Positions 50,887-59,876 of a DNA stretch of 64,000 bases are shown here, one piece after another. The stretch's first letter is position 1, and each line of letters begins with the position of its first letter. Below the pieces are notes generated by a model. The model ran no database searches and was not told where the DNA came from. It saw only the letters and a list, made by a program, of their open reading frames with translations. The position numbers were made by a program, and so were the translations under genes. Source of the stretch: Synechococcus sp. PROS-U-1 (lineage in GTDB: Bacteria; Cyanobacteriota; Cyanobacteriia; PCC-6307; Cyanobiaceae); contig NZ_CP047951.1 in the NCBI RefSeq assembly GCF_014279755.1, positions 2,046,001 to 2,110,000 of the forward strand. Direction: 5' to 3'.

Positions 50887-51263
50887 CGGCTGCCATGAGT
50901 GACCCTCACCACCGTGTGGACGTTGCCACGGGGGTTGAAATCGGCTTCCAACTGCATCCAAACCGGATCAGTCGCCGCCACCAGATCGTCGAGGATGCGA
51001 TTGGTCACCTCTTCATGGGAAATCGACTGGTCGCGAAAGCTGTTCACATAGAGCTTGATCGCCTTGAGCTCCACCACGCGGGGCCCCGGTTGGTAGATCA
51101 GGCGCAGCACGGCGAAATCGGGATAGCCGGAGAAGGGGCACTTGCAGGTGAACTCCGGCAGCTCGATCGACACCTCATATGGACGGCCGGGCCGGGGATT
51201 GTCAAAGCAGATCAGCTCGGCTTCGGCGATGGCGCGTTCGCCATAGAGGGGAGTCTGGGTCAA
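50874..51263 (-). CDS. queF: 7-cyano-7-deazaguanine reductase (QueF type I)
   Basis: NADPH-dependent reduction of preQ0 to preQ1 in queuosine synthesis. The catalytic Cys is in [18 protein letters not shown], with [14 protein letters not shown] (NADPH site) and [17 protein letters not shown] 51263 (TQTPLYGER) gives 129 aa; the alternative GTG 51341 gives 155 aa but would overlap the likely glnB promoter. The 3' end overlaps ccs1 by 13 bp. Confidence 0.93.
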   Translation of the reverse strand: MTQTPLYGERAIAEAELICFDNPRPGRPYEVSIELPEFTCKCPFSGYPDFAVLRLIYQPGPRVVELKAIKLYVNSFRDQSISHEEVTNRILDDLVAATDPVWMQLEADFNPRGNVHTVVRVTHGSRQPC

Positions 51264-51323
51264 AGGGCTGAAGTGGCCAGTTCTGATGAGCGACCCTAGG
51301 AAGTCAAGCTTCGGCAGCGTTCT

Positions 51324-51337
51324 GTAACAGCGGTCAC
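51324..51337 (+). promoter_or_regulatory. Candidate NtcA site upstream of glnB
   Basis: GTA-N8-CAC at 51324-51337 differs from the NtcA consensus GTA-N8-TAC at one base and lies 52 bases ahead of the glnB ATG. glnB is an established NtcA target in several cyanobacteria. No clear -10 box at the usual distance was found. Confidence 0.35.
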
Positions 51338-51367
51338 GCACGGCTGTTGGAACCGCGGCATCCTTGA

Positions 51368-51727
<360 letters not shown>

Positions 51728-51749
51728 GCTCACAACGCAAGAACAGCCC

Positions 51750-52649
51750 CTATCCACCGCGGCGTTCTCCCAGCCAGAGCGGATCAAAACCTACAGAGAT
51801 GCCGAATTCCTCGGCGAATTCCACCACCCGACACCAGGCCCGGTCCCCATCGGCTCCGGATCGAAGAATGCCTCGAAGGATCACCGGGGCTGAGCCACTC
51901 TGAAGCGACATCTCAAACAACGGCCATCCCACTTCAGCCTGAACGCCGTCTTCCCGGAAGGTCGGACTCACATCCATGGCTCCGATGAGCAACCGACGGT
52001 GGCTTGCATCCCAGGCGAAAGGCAGCTCATAACGCTCCAAGAGATCGGAGGCCAAGGCCCAGGAGCGGCCTAAGGAATCCAACTGAACCGAGAGCTCACG
52101 GCCTCGGGCCTGAATTGTCGTGATGCCCCGAAAGGCAAGCAGCTCCTGCTCAGGCCGCGCATCCGACTCCCGCAACAGCGCCTGAATGCGGTGCCGCAGC
52201 TGCTCCCCTCCATCGGTGGCACCGTTCTTGGACAGCTGCAGCAGATCCCAGCGCTCCCCCGTCCCGCCCCAGATCACCGGGCCGTAGTTGTCGTGCATCC
52301 AACGACCATCGCGGTTGGAGGCTGCCTCGGCATGGGTCATCACCCGCTCCACCGTGATCTGATCCGCACCCCAGCCCAAGCTTCGGGCAACGGCAGCGGC
52401 CTCGGAGCAGAGGCTGCTGAGCTGAGCGTCCGTGGGGGGCTGTGTCCAGGGATCGGGCACACCGCCCATGCAGGCACAGGACAGCGCGATGCTGTTGCGG
52501 TTGCGGCCGTAGGTGTGAGCCGGCAGATCCACGTTGTAATCGTGCAACCGGTGCACACGGCCATCACCGCTGATGATCGAGTGATAGTGCCCAGGACGGA
52601 TCCAGTCGTAGGGCGTTGCCGTCCAGTGCAGGTAAAGCGTTGGGGTCAT
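51750..52649 (-). CDS. N-acetylmuramoyl-L-alanine amidase-like (Amidase_2/PGRP) protein
   Basis: A 299-aa protein. Residues 1-140 resemble the Zn amidase fold: LYLHWTATPYDWIRPGHYHS (first His), NSIALSCACMGG, and VERVMTHAEAASNRDGRW (second His). The C-terminal half has no known domain except a beta-rich region (SWALASDLLERYELPFAWD) reminiscent of peptidoglycan-binding modules. No signal peptide is evident, so it may be cytoplasmic or leaderless. ATG 52649 is used. Confidence 0.72.
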   Translation of the reverse strand: MTPTLYLHWTATPYDWIRPGHYHSIISGDGRVHRLHDYNVDLPAHTYGRNRNSIALSCACMGGVPDPWTQPPTDAQLSSLCSEAAAVARSLGWGADQITVERVMTHAEAASNRDGRWMHDNYGPVIWGGTGERWDLLQLSKNGATDGGEQLRHRIQALLRESDARPEQELLAFRGITTIQARGRELSVQLDSLGRSWALASDLLERYELPFAWDASHRRLLIGAMDVSPTFREDGVQAEVGWPLFEMSLQSGSAPVILRGILRSGADGDRAWCRVVEFAEEFGISVGFDPLWLGERRGG

Positions 52650-52756
52650 CGGCCAAGGATGGCGGCGATCCTGAGCTGGCACGACGACTCATCAGCTTTG
52701 GCTGTCGCGCGGGGGCGGCCCCATAGATTCGTTGGGTTGTTCAACCGAGCGCGCCG

Positions 52757-54052
52757 GTGATTGAGCGTTACACCCTTCCTGAGATGGGAGCCGTCTGGAG
52801 TGAGCAGGCGAAATTCCAGAGCTGGCTGGATGTGGAGATCGCCGCCACCGAAGCCAACTGCCGGCTTGGCCGCGTGCCCCAGGAGGCCCTCGACACCATC
52901 AAGGCCAAGGCCAGCTTCGAGGTGGAACGGATCCTCGAGATCGAAGCCGAGGTGCGTCATGACGTGATCGCCTTCCTCACCAACGTGAACGAGCACGTCG
53001 GCGATGCCGGTCGCCACATCCATGTCGGCATGACCAGCAGTGACGTGCTGGATACGGGCGTGGCCCTGCAGCTGAAACGCTCCGTTGCCCTGTTGCGAAA
53101 GGAACTGGATGACCTTGCAGCAGCGCTGCGGGAACTGGCCCGAGCCCACAAGAGCACCGAAATGATCGGCCGCTCCCATGCCATACACGGCGAACCGATC
53201 ACCTTCGGATTCAAGGTGGCCGGCTGGCTGGCCGAAACCGAGCGCAACCGCACCCGGCTGGAGCGGCTGGGACAGGATGTGGCCGTGGGCCAGGTCAGCG
53301 GTGCCATGGGCACCTACGCCAACACCGACCCCCAAGTGGAAGCGATCGCCTGCGAGATCCTCGGCCTCACTCCAGACACCGCCAGCACCCAGGTGATCTC
53401 CCGCGATCGTCATGCCGATTACGTGCAGACCCTCGCCCTGGTGGGCGCCTCCCTGGAGCGCTTCTCCACCGAAATCCGCAACCTTCAGCGCACCGATGTG
53501 CTGGAAGTGGAGGAAAACTTCGCCAAGGGCCAAAAGGGCAGCTCCGCCATGCCCCACAAACGCAACCCGATCCGCAGCGAGCGGATCAGCGGTCTGGCCC
53601 GAGTGCTGCGCAGCTACACCATTGCGGCCCTCGAGAACGTGGCCCTCTGGCACGAACGCGACATCAGCCATAGCTCAACCGAGCGAATGATGCTCCCCGA
53701 TTGCTCGGTCACCCTGCACTTCATGCTGCGTGAGATGACCAGCGTCGTGAAGGGTCTTGGGATCTACCCCGAGAACATGCGTCGCAACATGAATGTGTAT
53801 GGCGGAGTGGTGTTCAGCCAGCGGGTGCTGCTCGCCCTTGTGGGTACGGGCATGAGTCGGGAGGAGGCTTATCAGGTCGTCCAGCGCAATGCCCACACCG
53901 CCTGGAACACCGCCGGCGGCGACTTCCGCGCCAACCTCGAAGCGGATGGCGATGTCAGCAGCCGGCTCTCCGCAGCCGAGCTGGCCGACTGCTTTAGCAC
54001 CGCGCTACACCAAGAGAACCTTGGTGTGATCTGGGAGCGGCTAGGAATCTGA
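52757..54052 (+). CDS. purB: Adenylosuccinate lyase
   Basis: A 431-aa enzyme of purine synthesis and AMP formation. The lyase signature SSAMPHKRNPIRSERISG (around residue 265), HVGMTSSDVLDTGVALQLK and GRSHAIHGEPITFGFK are canonical. Start GTG 52757 (IERYTLPEMGAVWSEQAKF). Directly abuts the stop of the convergent export gene. Confidence 0.97.
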   Translation: MIERYTLPEMGAVWSEQAKFQSWLDVEIAATEANCRLGRVPQEALDTIKAKASFEVERILEIEAEVRHDVIAFLTNVNEHVGDAGRHIHVGMTSSDVLDTGVALQLKRSVALLRKELDDLAAALRELARAHKSTEMIGRSHAIHGEPITFGFKVAGWLAETERNRTRLERLGQDVAVGQVSGAMGTYANTDPQVEAIACEILGLTPDTASTQVISRDRHADYVQTLALVGASLERFSTEIRNLQRTDVLEVEENFAKGQKGSSAMPHKRNPIRSERISGLARVLRSYTIAALENVALWHERDISHSSTERMMLPDCSVTLHFMLREMTSVVKGLGIYPENMRRNMNVYGGVVFSQRVLLALVGTGMSREEAYQVVQRNAHTAWNTAGGDFRANLEADGDVSSRLSAAELADCFSTALHQENLGVIWERLGI

Positions 54053-55246
54053 TCAACGGCTGCGAGAAGATGAACCGACCCCGGTGGGCAGCCCCAGCAG
54101 CCGGAAAATCGACGCCGCATTCACGATCGGCGTCAGCGGCTGCAGGGCGTCATTCATCCCGTCGGTGAACCTGGTGAGGTTGTTGCGGTCCACCACCACC
54201 ACATCGCCATTGCGCATCGGCGGGTTGTTCGTGCTGCTGAGCACGGCATTCGGGTCGTAGCGCAACTGCTTCACCGTGGTACGGCCCTGACCATCCATGC
54301 GGATCAAATCAACCCGCGTCACGCTGCCGCGGCGGGTGACTCCACCCGAGGCAAGGATGGCGCGCGACAAAGGAGCGTTGGAACTGATTTGAACAACTCC
54401 TGGAGCAAAGACCTCGCCAGCGACTTGCACGTTGATCGTTGCCGGGGCGAAGTTCGACGCAGCAGTTGTCAGCAGGTCGACATTGACCGGCGATATCGTC
54501 TTGTAGACCCGGATGCTGTCGCCGTCATAGATCAGCGGATTGGGGGCAAACCCTCCGTTTTTCAGCACGGTGAGGTAGTCAAAGACGTAACTCTGAGTTG
54601 ATCCACCTGGCGTTGGAGAGGGGCGCAGCAGTTCCAGACGAGCCAGATCCCCAGTGGCGGAAATCCCACCAGCTTTCTGGATCACATCAACCATGGTCGG
54701 CCATCCACCACCGCCACCGCCGACACCACCAAGTTCGACGCCCCCGCCCACGGATCCCTGACTGTTCACAGGCAGGGTGAAAACGCCAGGACGCAAGACC
54801 TGCCCCGTCACCGTCACCCGGATCGGACGCTGCTCGACCAAGTCGAGATACACCAGAGGTCGCCGCAGAAATTGGCTGTAGCCATTGGTGATCCGCTGCC
54901 GCGCTTCCTCAAGGGTCAGGCCCCACACCTCAACCGTGCCGAGCCGCGGCAGGTTGATGGTGCCATCGCTCAACACCTGAACCTGCGCTTCGTAACCCTC
55001 GATCTTGAACACCGATGTCACCAGCCGGTCTCCTGGGGCCAGGCGGTAGCGGTAGGTCTGTGGCGGCAGGCTGGGCGGCGGTGGTAACTGCGGAGGGGCC
55101 AGCAGCGGTGCAGTGGCCTTGACCGGCGTTTTGAGCCAGTTGATCCTCTCTTCAGCCCTCAGTCCTCCACCAAAAGACAGTGGAGCCGAGAGCACCATCG
55201 CTGCAGCAACACCTGCGGATAGACCGGTCCTTGAGGGCACAACCAT
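54053..55246 (-). CDS. Polysaccharide export protein (Wza/OPX family)
   Basis: A 397-aa outer-membrane polysaccharide export protein. A hydrophobic N-terminal signal (GLSAGVAAAMVLSAPLS) precedes a Pro-rich linker, then the Poly_export domain (YRYRLAPGDRLVTSVFKIEG, VLSDGTINLPRLGTVEVWGL) and two SLBB-type repeats (VTVTGQVLRPGVFTLPV, INVQVAGEVFAPGVVQIS). There is no lipobox Cys. A Gly-rich insert sits near residue 180. Divergent from the acyltransferase-ACP-ketosynthase genes; likely the export pore for the glycan made by this cluster. Confidence 0.88.
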   Translation of the reverse strand: MVVPSRTGLSAGVAAAMVLSAPLSFGGGLRAEERINWLKTPVKATAPLLAPPQLPPPPSLPPQTYRYRLAPGDRLVTSVFKIEGYEAQVQVLSDGTINLPRLGTVEVWGLTLEEARQRITNGYSQFLRRPLVYLDLVEQRPIRVTVTGQVLRPGVFTLPVNSQGSVGGGVELGGVGGGGGGWPTMVDVIQKAGGISATGDLARLELLRPSPTPGGSTQSYVFDYLTVLKNGGFAPNPLIYDGDSIRVYKTISPVNVDLLTTAASNFAPATINVQVAGEVFAPGVVQISSNAPLSRAILASGGVTRRGSVTRVDLIRMDGQGRTTVKQLRYDPNAVLSSTNNPPMRNGDVVVVDRNNLTRFTDGMNDALQPLTPIVNAASIFRLLGLPTGVGSSSRSR

Positions 55247-55315
55247 GGGTGGAACTGAGGCGGCAGCCGATGAGACGCCAATCTTCCCGCATAATGCGGG
55301 TCAGGCATATGGCCC

Positions 55316-56257
55316 ATGACGCAGACCGGACCAGCAGCTCAGGATGACGTTCTTCTTCCTCAGGGCTGGAGCGAAGCCAACCAGGCCACCAGCCTGCTGT
55401 TCAGCATCGACGGTCTCGAGCTGCATCTGATCCCCGGATCGCGATTCGATGCCGTCGCTGACGCCGTCGGCACGTTGCGGGAATCCACCTACCGCCAACA
55501 GCTCTCCGGCTCCGGCAGCACCCGTGACCTTGACGGACGCGATGCGTCCTATGACCATTTGATTCTGCTGGAACCCCGCAGCGGGGCCCTGGCCGGTTCT
55601 GCCCGGCTGCAGTTCATTCCCCAGTTCACAGCGTCTGAACATCTTCCTGGCAGCCAGCAGTCCTACCTGGAGCACGTCTATCCGGGCATCAAGGCGATGC
55701 TGGCTGAGCAAACCCACCACGTGGAGATCGGTCGGGTGGCGTTAGCCCACCGCTTTCAGCGCCAACCGCATTCCCTGATGGCCCTGTTCCGAGGGGGGCT
55801 CCTGATCGCAGCCCGTTCGGGCTTCAGCATCCTGCACGGACTTGTCTCCTACAACCACTTCGCCTACAGCGATGCTGTCAACACGGCCTTCCTCAGTGCG
55901 TTAATGCGGCCTCCTTATCGCAGGACCCGCCCGACCCTGCCGCCACCGCGTCACCCGATCAGCGCGATCCAGCCCGACGACAGCATCCACCCGATCGGCA
56001 ACGTTCAGGCTCTGGAAGTGGCGATCCGACAAGACCACAACGACGACTTCCGTCTGCCGGTGTTGTTGCGTCAATACTTCAATCTGATGGAAGCCAAGGT
56101 CTGTGACCTGTCTCTCGCGAGAGATTTCAACCGAATCACCGAGATCCTGATGGCAGCCGACCTCTCAAGCCTGCCAAAAGATCGCCTAGCGTTCTTTATT
56201 GATGTTGATCACCAACCGGTCTACCAGCAATTCAGCTGGTACCGCGGCGAAAGATAA
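55316..56257 (+). CDS. OlsB/GNAT-like N-acyltransferase
   Basis: A 313-aa protein resembling the autoinducer synthase/OlsB-type acyltransferases that use acyl-ACP (YDHLILLEPRSGALAGSARL, then VEIGRVALAHRFQRQPHSLM, and HGLVSYNHFAYSDA). The place, two genes before a stand-alone ACP and a ketosynthase, supports an acyl-ACP donor. Acceptor unknown. The C-terminal 70 residues include FNLMEAKVCDLSLARDFN, typical of the family's closing region. Similarity is weak and the call is moderate. Confidence 0.6.
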   Translation: MTQTGPAAQDDVLLPQGWSEANQATSLLFSIDGLELHLIPGSRFDAVADAVGTLRESTYRQQLSGSGSTRDLDGRDASYDHLILLEPRSGALAGSARLQFIPQFTASEHLPGSQQSYLEHVYPGIKAMLAEQTHHVEIGRVALAHRFQRQPHSLMALFRGGLLIAARSGFSILHGLVSYNHFAYSDAVNTAFLSALMRPPYRRTRPTLPPPRHPISAIQPDDSIHPIGNVQALEVAIRQDHNDDFRLPVLLRQYFNLMEAKVCDLSLARDFNRITEILMAADLSSLPKDRLAFFIDVDHQPVYQQFSWYRGER

Positions 56258-56299
56258 ACGAAGCGGCGCTGGTACTTTGGCTTGATTAGATGGTTATAG

Positions 56300-56584
56300 G
56301 TGTTGGCCGAGGGAACCCCCGATAAGCAGCAGCTAGAGGGACGCCTTGTCGAGATCCTGCATCGCATCTCCGGTGCGGATCCTGCCGTGATCACCTCTGA
56401 TGCACGCCTGATGGAGGACATTGGGATTGACTCCCTCGGCTTCTACGAAATTCTGATCGAAGCCGACACCTGTTTCGGCATCCGCATCCAAGAAGAGCAG
56501 CTGCTGCAGTTCAAGACTGTGGGTGATATCCAAACTCATTTGGAATCACTCGAGATCGATCCAACCAACTCAAAGACCGCCTGA
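56300..56584 (+). CDS. Stand-alone acyl carrier protein
   Basis: A 94-aa protein with the 4'-phosphopantetheine attachment Ser45 in MEDIGIDSLGFYEILIEAD and typical four-helix ACP length. It is distinct from the general AcpP in its sequence around the serine (DSLGF rather than DSLDT/DSLDV). Start GTG 56300, or the next codon TTG 56303. It lies between the OlsB-like gene and the ketosynthase, starting two bases before the next gene's gap. Confidence 0.9.
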   Translation: MLAEGTPDKQQLEGRLVEILHRISGADPAVITSDARLMEDIGIDSLGFYEILIEADTCFGIRIQEEQLLQFKTVGDIQTHLESLEIDPTNSKTA

Positions 56585-56586
56585 CC

Positions 56587-57867
56587 GTGTCAGTTCGTCA
56601 GCGGTGCGCCCAACGTGTTTCGATCGTGGGCTGGGGTTCTGTCTCTCCCCTTGGCTGTGACGCAAGATCAACATGGGACGCGGTGCTGGCTGGCCGCTCT
56701 GGCATCAGCGCTCTGACGGCACCATGGAGCGACGATCTGCCGGTGCGCATCGCAGGCTGCGTACCGGAAGCTGCCACAAGCTCCCTTGAACCACTGCTCC
56801 TGCGGCGGTCCGACCGCTGTGCTCAGCTCGGGCTCCTGGCGGCTCGGGAGGCGTGGACCATGGCCAGCGATCTCACCTCAGGTCTTGATCCAGCCCGGGT
56901 GGCCGTGGTGCTGGGAACAGGCATCGGTGGACTCCACACAATGCATGAACAGCACAACCAGCTGACCGCCGGAGGCCCCACGCGGGTCAATCCCCTGACC
57001 GTTCCGATGCTGATCCCCGATGCTGCGGCCGGCCAAGTCGCGATCGATCTGGGGCTGCATGGTGGTGCTCACACACCGGTCTCAGCCTGTGCATCTGGAG
57101 CCGAGGCAATGATGCTTGCCCAGATGCTGCTTAACGATGAACGGGTCGATCTCGTGTTGGCGGGTGGCACTGAAGCACCGGTGAACCGGCTGGGGCTCGT
57201 GGGCTTTTCCGCGATGCGGGCCCTGTCGTCCCGCAACGACGCCCCTGAGCAAGCCTCGCGGCCCTACAGCCAAGACCGGGACGGTTTTGTGCTCTCCGAA
57301 GGGGCCGGAGTGCTGGCGATGATGCGAGAGGAGGACACCCCCAGGGGCGCTGCACTGGGTTGGCAACTGGCCTGCGGCAGCAGCAGCGACGGCCATCACA
57401 TCGTGGCGCCTGAACCCCAGGGCACCCAGGCCAGCCTGGCGATCGAAGATGCCCTGCGGCGAGCTGGGGTGGAACCCGGCGATCTCTGCGCCGTCCAGGC
57501 CCATGCCACCGGCACCAGCCTGGGGGACCTCGCGGAAGCGAGGGCGCTACGCCGCAGCTTGGGTGCTGCCGCCGATCAGATTCCCGTCTTTGCCCCCAAG
57601 GGGCAACTCGGGCATCTGCTGGGTGCTGCGGGAGCCGTGGAGGCGATTCTTGGCCTACAGGCGCTACAGCAAGGGACGCTGCCCCGCAGTATCAATGCAG
57701 ATCCCCTCGACCCGGAGGTGGAGCTCGCTGTGACCAACCAAGGGTCCGTCGAACTGTCCACCTCAGGCTCCGAACGGCTGATGCTCAAGAACGCCTTTGG
57801 CTTCGGCGGTCACAACATCAGCCTTGTGCTGTCTGCTCCCGGTAGTACTGCTGAACAGCAACGCTGA
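56587..57867 (+). CDS. FabF-like 3-oxoacyl-ACP synthase
   Basis: A 426-aa ketosynthase with a complete Cys-His-His triad: Cys168 in TPVSACASGAEA, His306 in VQAHATGTSLGD and His343 in GQLGHLLGAAGAVEAILGL. The closing NAFGFGGHNISLVL is typical. It is less like housekeeping FabF and fits a dedicated chain-elongation enzyme working with the adjacent ACP. Start GTG 56587. Overlaps the convergent KpsS-PlsC gene by 50 bp. Confidence 0.9.
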   Translation: MSVRQRCAQRVSIVGWGSVSPLGCDARSTWDAVLAGRSGISALTAPWSDDLPVRIAGCVPEAATSSLEPLLLRRSDRCAQLGLLAAREAWTMASDLTSGLDPARVAVVLGTGIGGLHTMHEQHNQLTAGGPTRVNPLTVPMLIPDAAAGQVAIDLGLHGGAHTPVSACASGAEAMMLAQMLLNDERVDLVLAGGTEAPVNRLGLVGFSAMRALSSRNDAPEQASRPYSQDRDGFVLSEGAGVLAMMREEDTPRGAALGWQLACGSSSDGHHIVAPEPQGTQASLAIEDALRRAGVEPGDLCAVQAHATGTSLGDLAEARALRRSLGAAADQIPVFAPKGQLGHLLGAAGAVEAILGLQALQQGTLPRSINADPLDPEVELAVTNQGSVELSTSGSERLMLKNAFGFGGHNISLVLSAPGSTAEQQR

Positions 57868-59803
57868 ATCCGTCACGATCGCGGGGATCCGTCGGCAACT
57901 GGAGATCATCCGCCCGACCACGGCGGCAATGAATCGTGCCCAATGGAGCTGTCAAACGACCCAGCAACAGGGGCAGCGGTTTGTAGCGTGCACCGACGGC
58001 ACCCTCCAATCCGTCGTAGCTGAAGAACCAGGGCACCACCCGGCCGCCGTAGTGCTGGGCCAGCATCCAGGCACTCGGCGACACCCGCTCCTCAATCGGC
58101 GTCACCAGCGAACCGTTGGGGGCAATCATGATTTCGCCGTGGTCCCGCAGCAGGGTGGAGGCACTCATCATTCCGGCGAGGCGCGACTGGGGCTGGCGGT
58201 GGTCCAGCACCGCCGAGCCTGCATTGCGTGCAGCGGCGGCATAGCCGGGCAGCACCCAGCGCAGATGCAGCTGAGCAGTGGTCAACCCCGGCAAGCGCAG
58301 AACCCCTTGAATCACCAGGCCATCACAGGGGCTGCGGTGATTGAAGATGTGCACCAGGGGCATCTCGGACGGTTCCGAGGGTTGACTGTCATCCACCACC
58401 ACCTGAATCCCCAGGGCCCGCAGAGCCACTGAGGAGGCCATGGTCATGAGTGCTGCGGCCCAGTCCGGTCTCCTCAGCAGCATGGCCGGCAACTGCAAAC
58501 CGTAGAGCGTGAAACCCAAGAAGGCCCAAGCCAGCCGAGCCATCACCCGCCCCACCAGCAGCACAGGATTGCGCAGCGTCCCCGATTTCGGGATCGGCAG
58601 TCTGGGACTGGGAGGGAGCTGACGGGCCTCCGGACCGATCGGGAAGGTGGTGCGGAAAGGGAAATCTCCATCGAAATTTCCATTCACCTGCGTGGTGAGC
58701 ACCAAATGGTTGTAAAACCGGTAGAAAAGTGCTCGATCGCTGGGCTGAGGATCACACCAGAAGGCATCAAGCGGCTTCTGATCGGTCAGTCCCTCCAGGT
58801 TGTAGAAGGTGTTTCCCATCGTCTTGGTGGGCACCGCATGGAACAAGGCCTGCAGCCCAACAGTGCTGTTCACAGTGATCACCCCACGGCAGGTGCGCAG
58901 ATAGCGGCTGAGGGGACCGTCGTGGAAGTAATGCACCCGGCCGGAGACGCCGTACTGCTTGGCGAGGAGCCGGATCAGCGAGGCATAGTTGTTGTACCCC
59001 CGATCCCGGGGATGGTGCTTGAAAGCCAGATGGTCGGACGCGTGGGCATGGCCAGCGAAGGACCGGATGACGTCTTCGATGAAGTCATGCATGCCGCGAT
59101 AAGGCGACCCCATCTGGATCTGTGAATCACTGGAGACCTGCAGAACAGACAGGAAAAAAGAGAAGTGTTCCAGCAACCGCTGCTTCACCGCCCGCTCCTG
59201 CCAGCGGTAAAGCCAGTAACGCCAAGTGCCCCGAACCTGACACCAAAGGAAGCGTGGTGACGGCTGAAGCTTGTGCTCTCCCTCAATAATTGGGTAACGG
59301 GTGAAGGCGTGCTGGATGAACGTCGGCGCCTTCAAGGCCTTGCGCCAGCGCCAACCCGGATCAAGCACGATGTTTTGCGGGAGCTGATCGCACGGCGGCA
59401 GCACCCGATAAAAGGCCGCTGGCTGGTTGAGGTTGGAACGGGCATTGACCCGGTCCCGTTCCAACGTCACGTAATTCGGGCGCAGATACCCCAGCTCAAA
59501 CACCCAGGCCTCGACACCAAGATCGCGGGCTTCTTCAATCGCGATCCGGTGGGGAATGATGAAGTCGCCATACATAAAGATGTGGCGAATTCCGCGTTCT
59601 TCAATCAGCCGCCGCAGGAAGGGACGCCACGAGTCCATCCCCTTGCTGTAGGGCACACAGACATCAGCCGGGAAGCCGAATTCCCGCAGGGGGAACGCCA
59701 CCTTGGTGACCGGAATGCCACACCCCTGCAGGTAGCGGCAGAAGCGAGCGAAGAAAAGACCAATCGGACCCATCAACAGCAGAACCGGTCCGTCGATCCG
59801 CAC
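57818..59803 (-). CDS. KpsS-like capsule glycosyltransferase fused to a PlsC-type acyltransferase
   Basis: A 661-aa fusion. Residues 1-430 match the KpsS capsule family: VLLLMGPIGLFFARFCRYLQ, FELGYLRPNYVTLERD, DHLAFKHHPRDRGYNNYAS and GVITVNSTVGLQALFHAVPT (Kdo-transferase-like). After a hydrophobic linker comes a PlsC-like domain with HIFNHRSPCDGLVIQGV (H-x4-D catalytic pair near residue 487) and IMIAPNGSLVTP. GTG 59803 is the chosen start, ATG 59773 the alternative. Downstream of kpsC on the same strand, 73 bp apart. Confidence 0.85.
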   Translation of the reverse strand: MRIDGPVLLLMGPIGLFFARFCRYLQGCGIPVTKVAFPLREFGFPADVCVPYSKGMDSWRPFLRRLIEERGIRHIFMYGDFIIPHRIAIEEARDLGVEAWVFELGYLRPNYVTLERDRVNARSNLNQPAAFYRVLPPCDQLPQNIVLDPGWRWRKALKAPTFIQHAFTRYPIIEGEHKLQPSPRFLWCQVRGTWRYWLYRWQERAVKQRLLEHFSFFLSVLQVSSDSQIQMGSPYRGMHDFIEDVIRSFAGHAHASDHLAFKHHPRDRGYNNYASLIRLLAKQYGVSGRVHYFHDGPLSRYLRTCRGVITVNSTVGLQALFHAVPTKTMGNTFYNLEGLTDQKPLDAFWCDPQPSDRALFYRFYNHLVLTTQVNGNFDGDFPFRTTFPIGPEARQLPPSPRLPIPKSGTLRNPVLLVGRVMARLAWAFLGFTLYGLQLPAMLLRRPDWAAALMTMASSVALRALGIQVVVDDSQPSEPSEMPLVHIFNHRSPCDGLVIQGVLRLPGLTTAQLHLRWVLPGYAAAARNAGSAVLDHRQPQSRLAGMMSASTLLRDHGEIMIAPNGSLVTPIEERVSPSAWMLAQHYGGRVVPWFFSYDGLEGAVGARYKPLPLLLGRLTAPLGTIHCRRGRADDLQLPTDPRDRDGFSVAVQQYYREQTAQG

Positions 59804-59876
59804 CTGTACGAGAGCTGGCGCCCGTCCCCTGCCCAAACTGCATCCCGCCCATGAATAGGCAAAATCCTGACACGCC

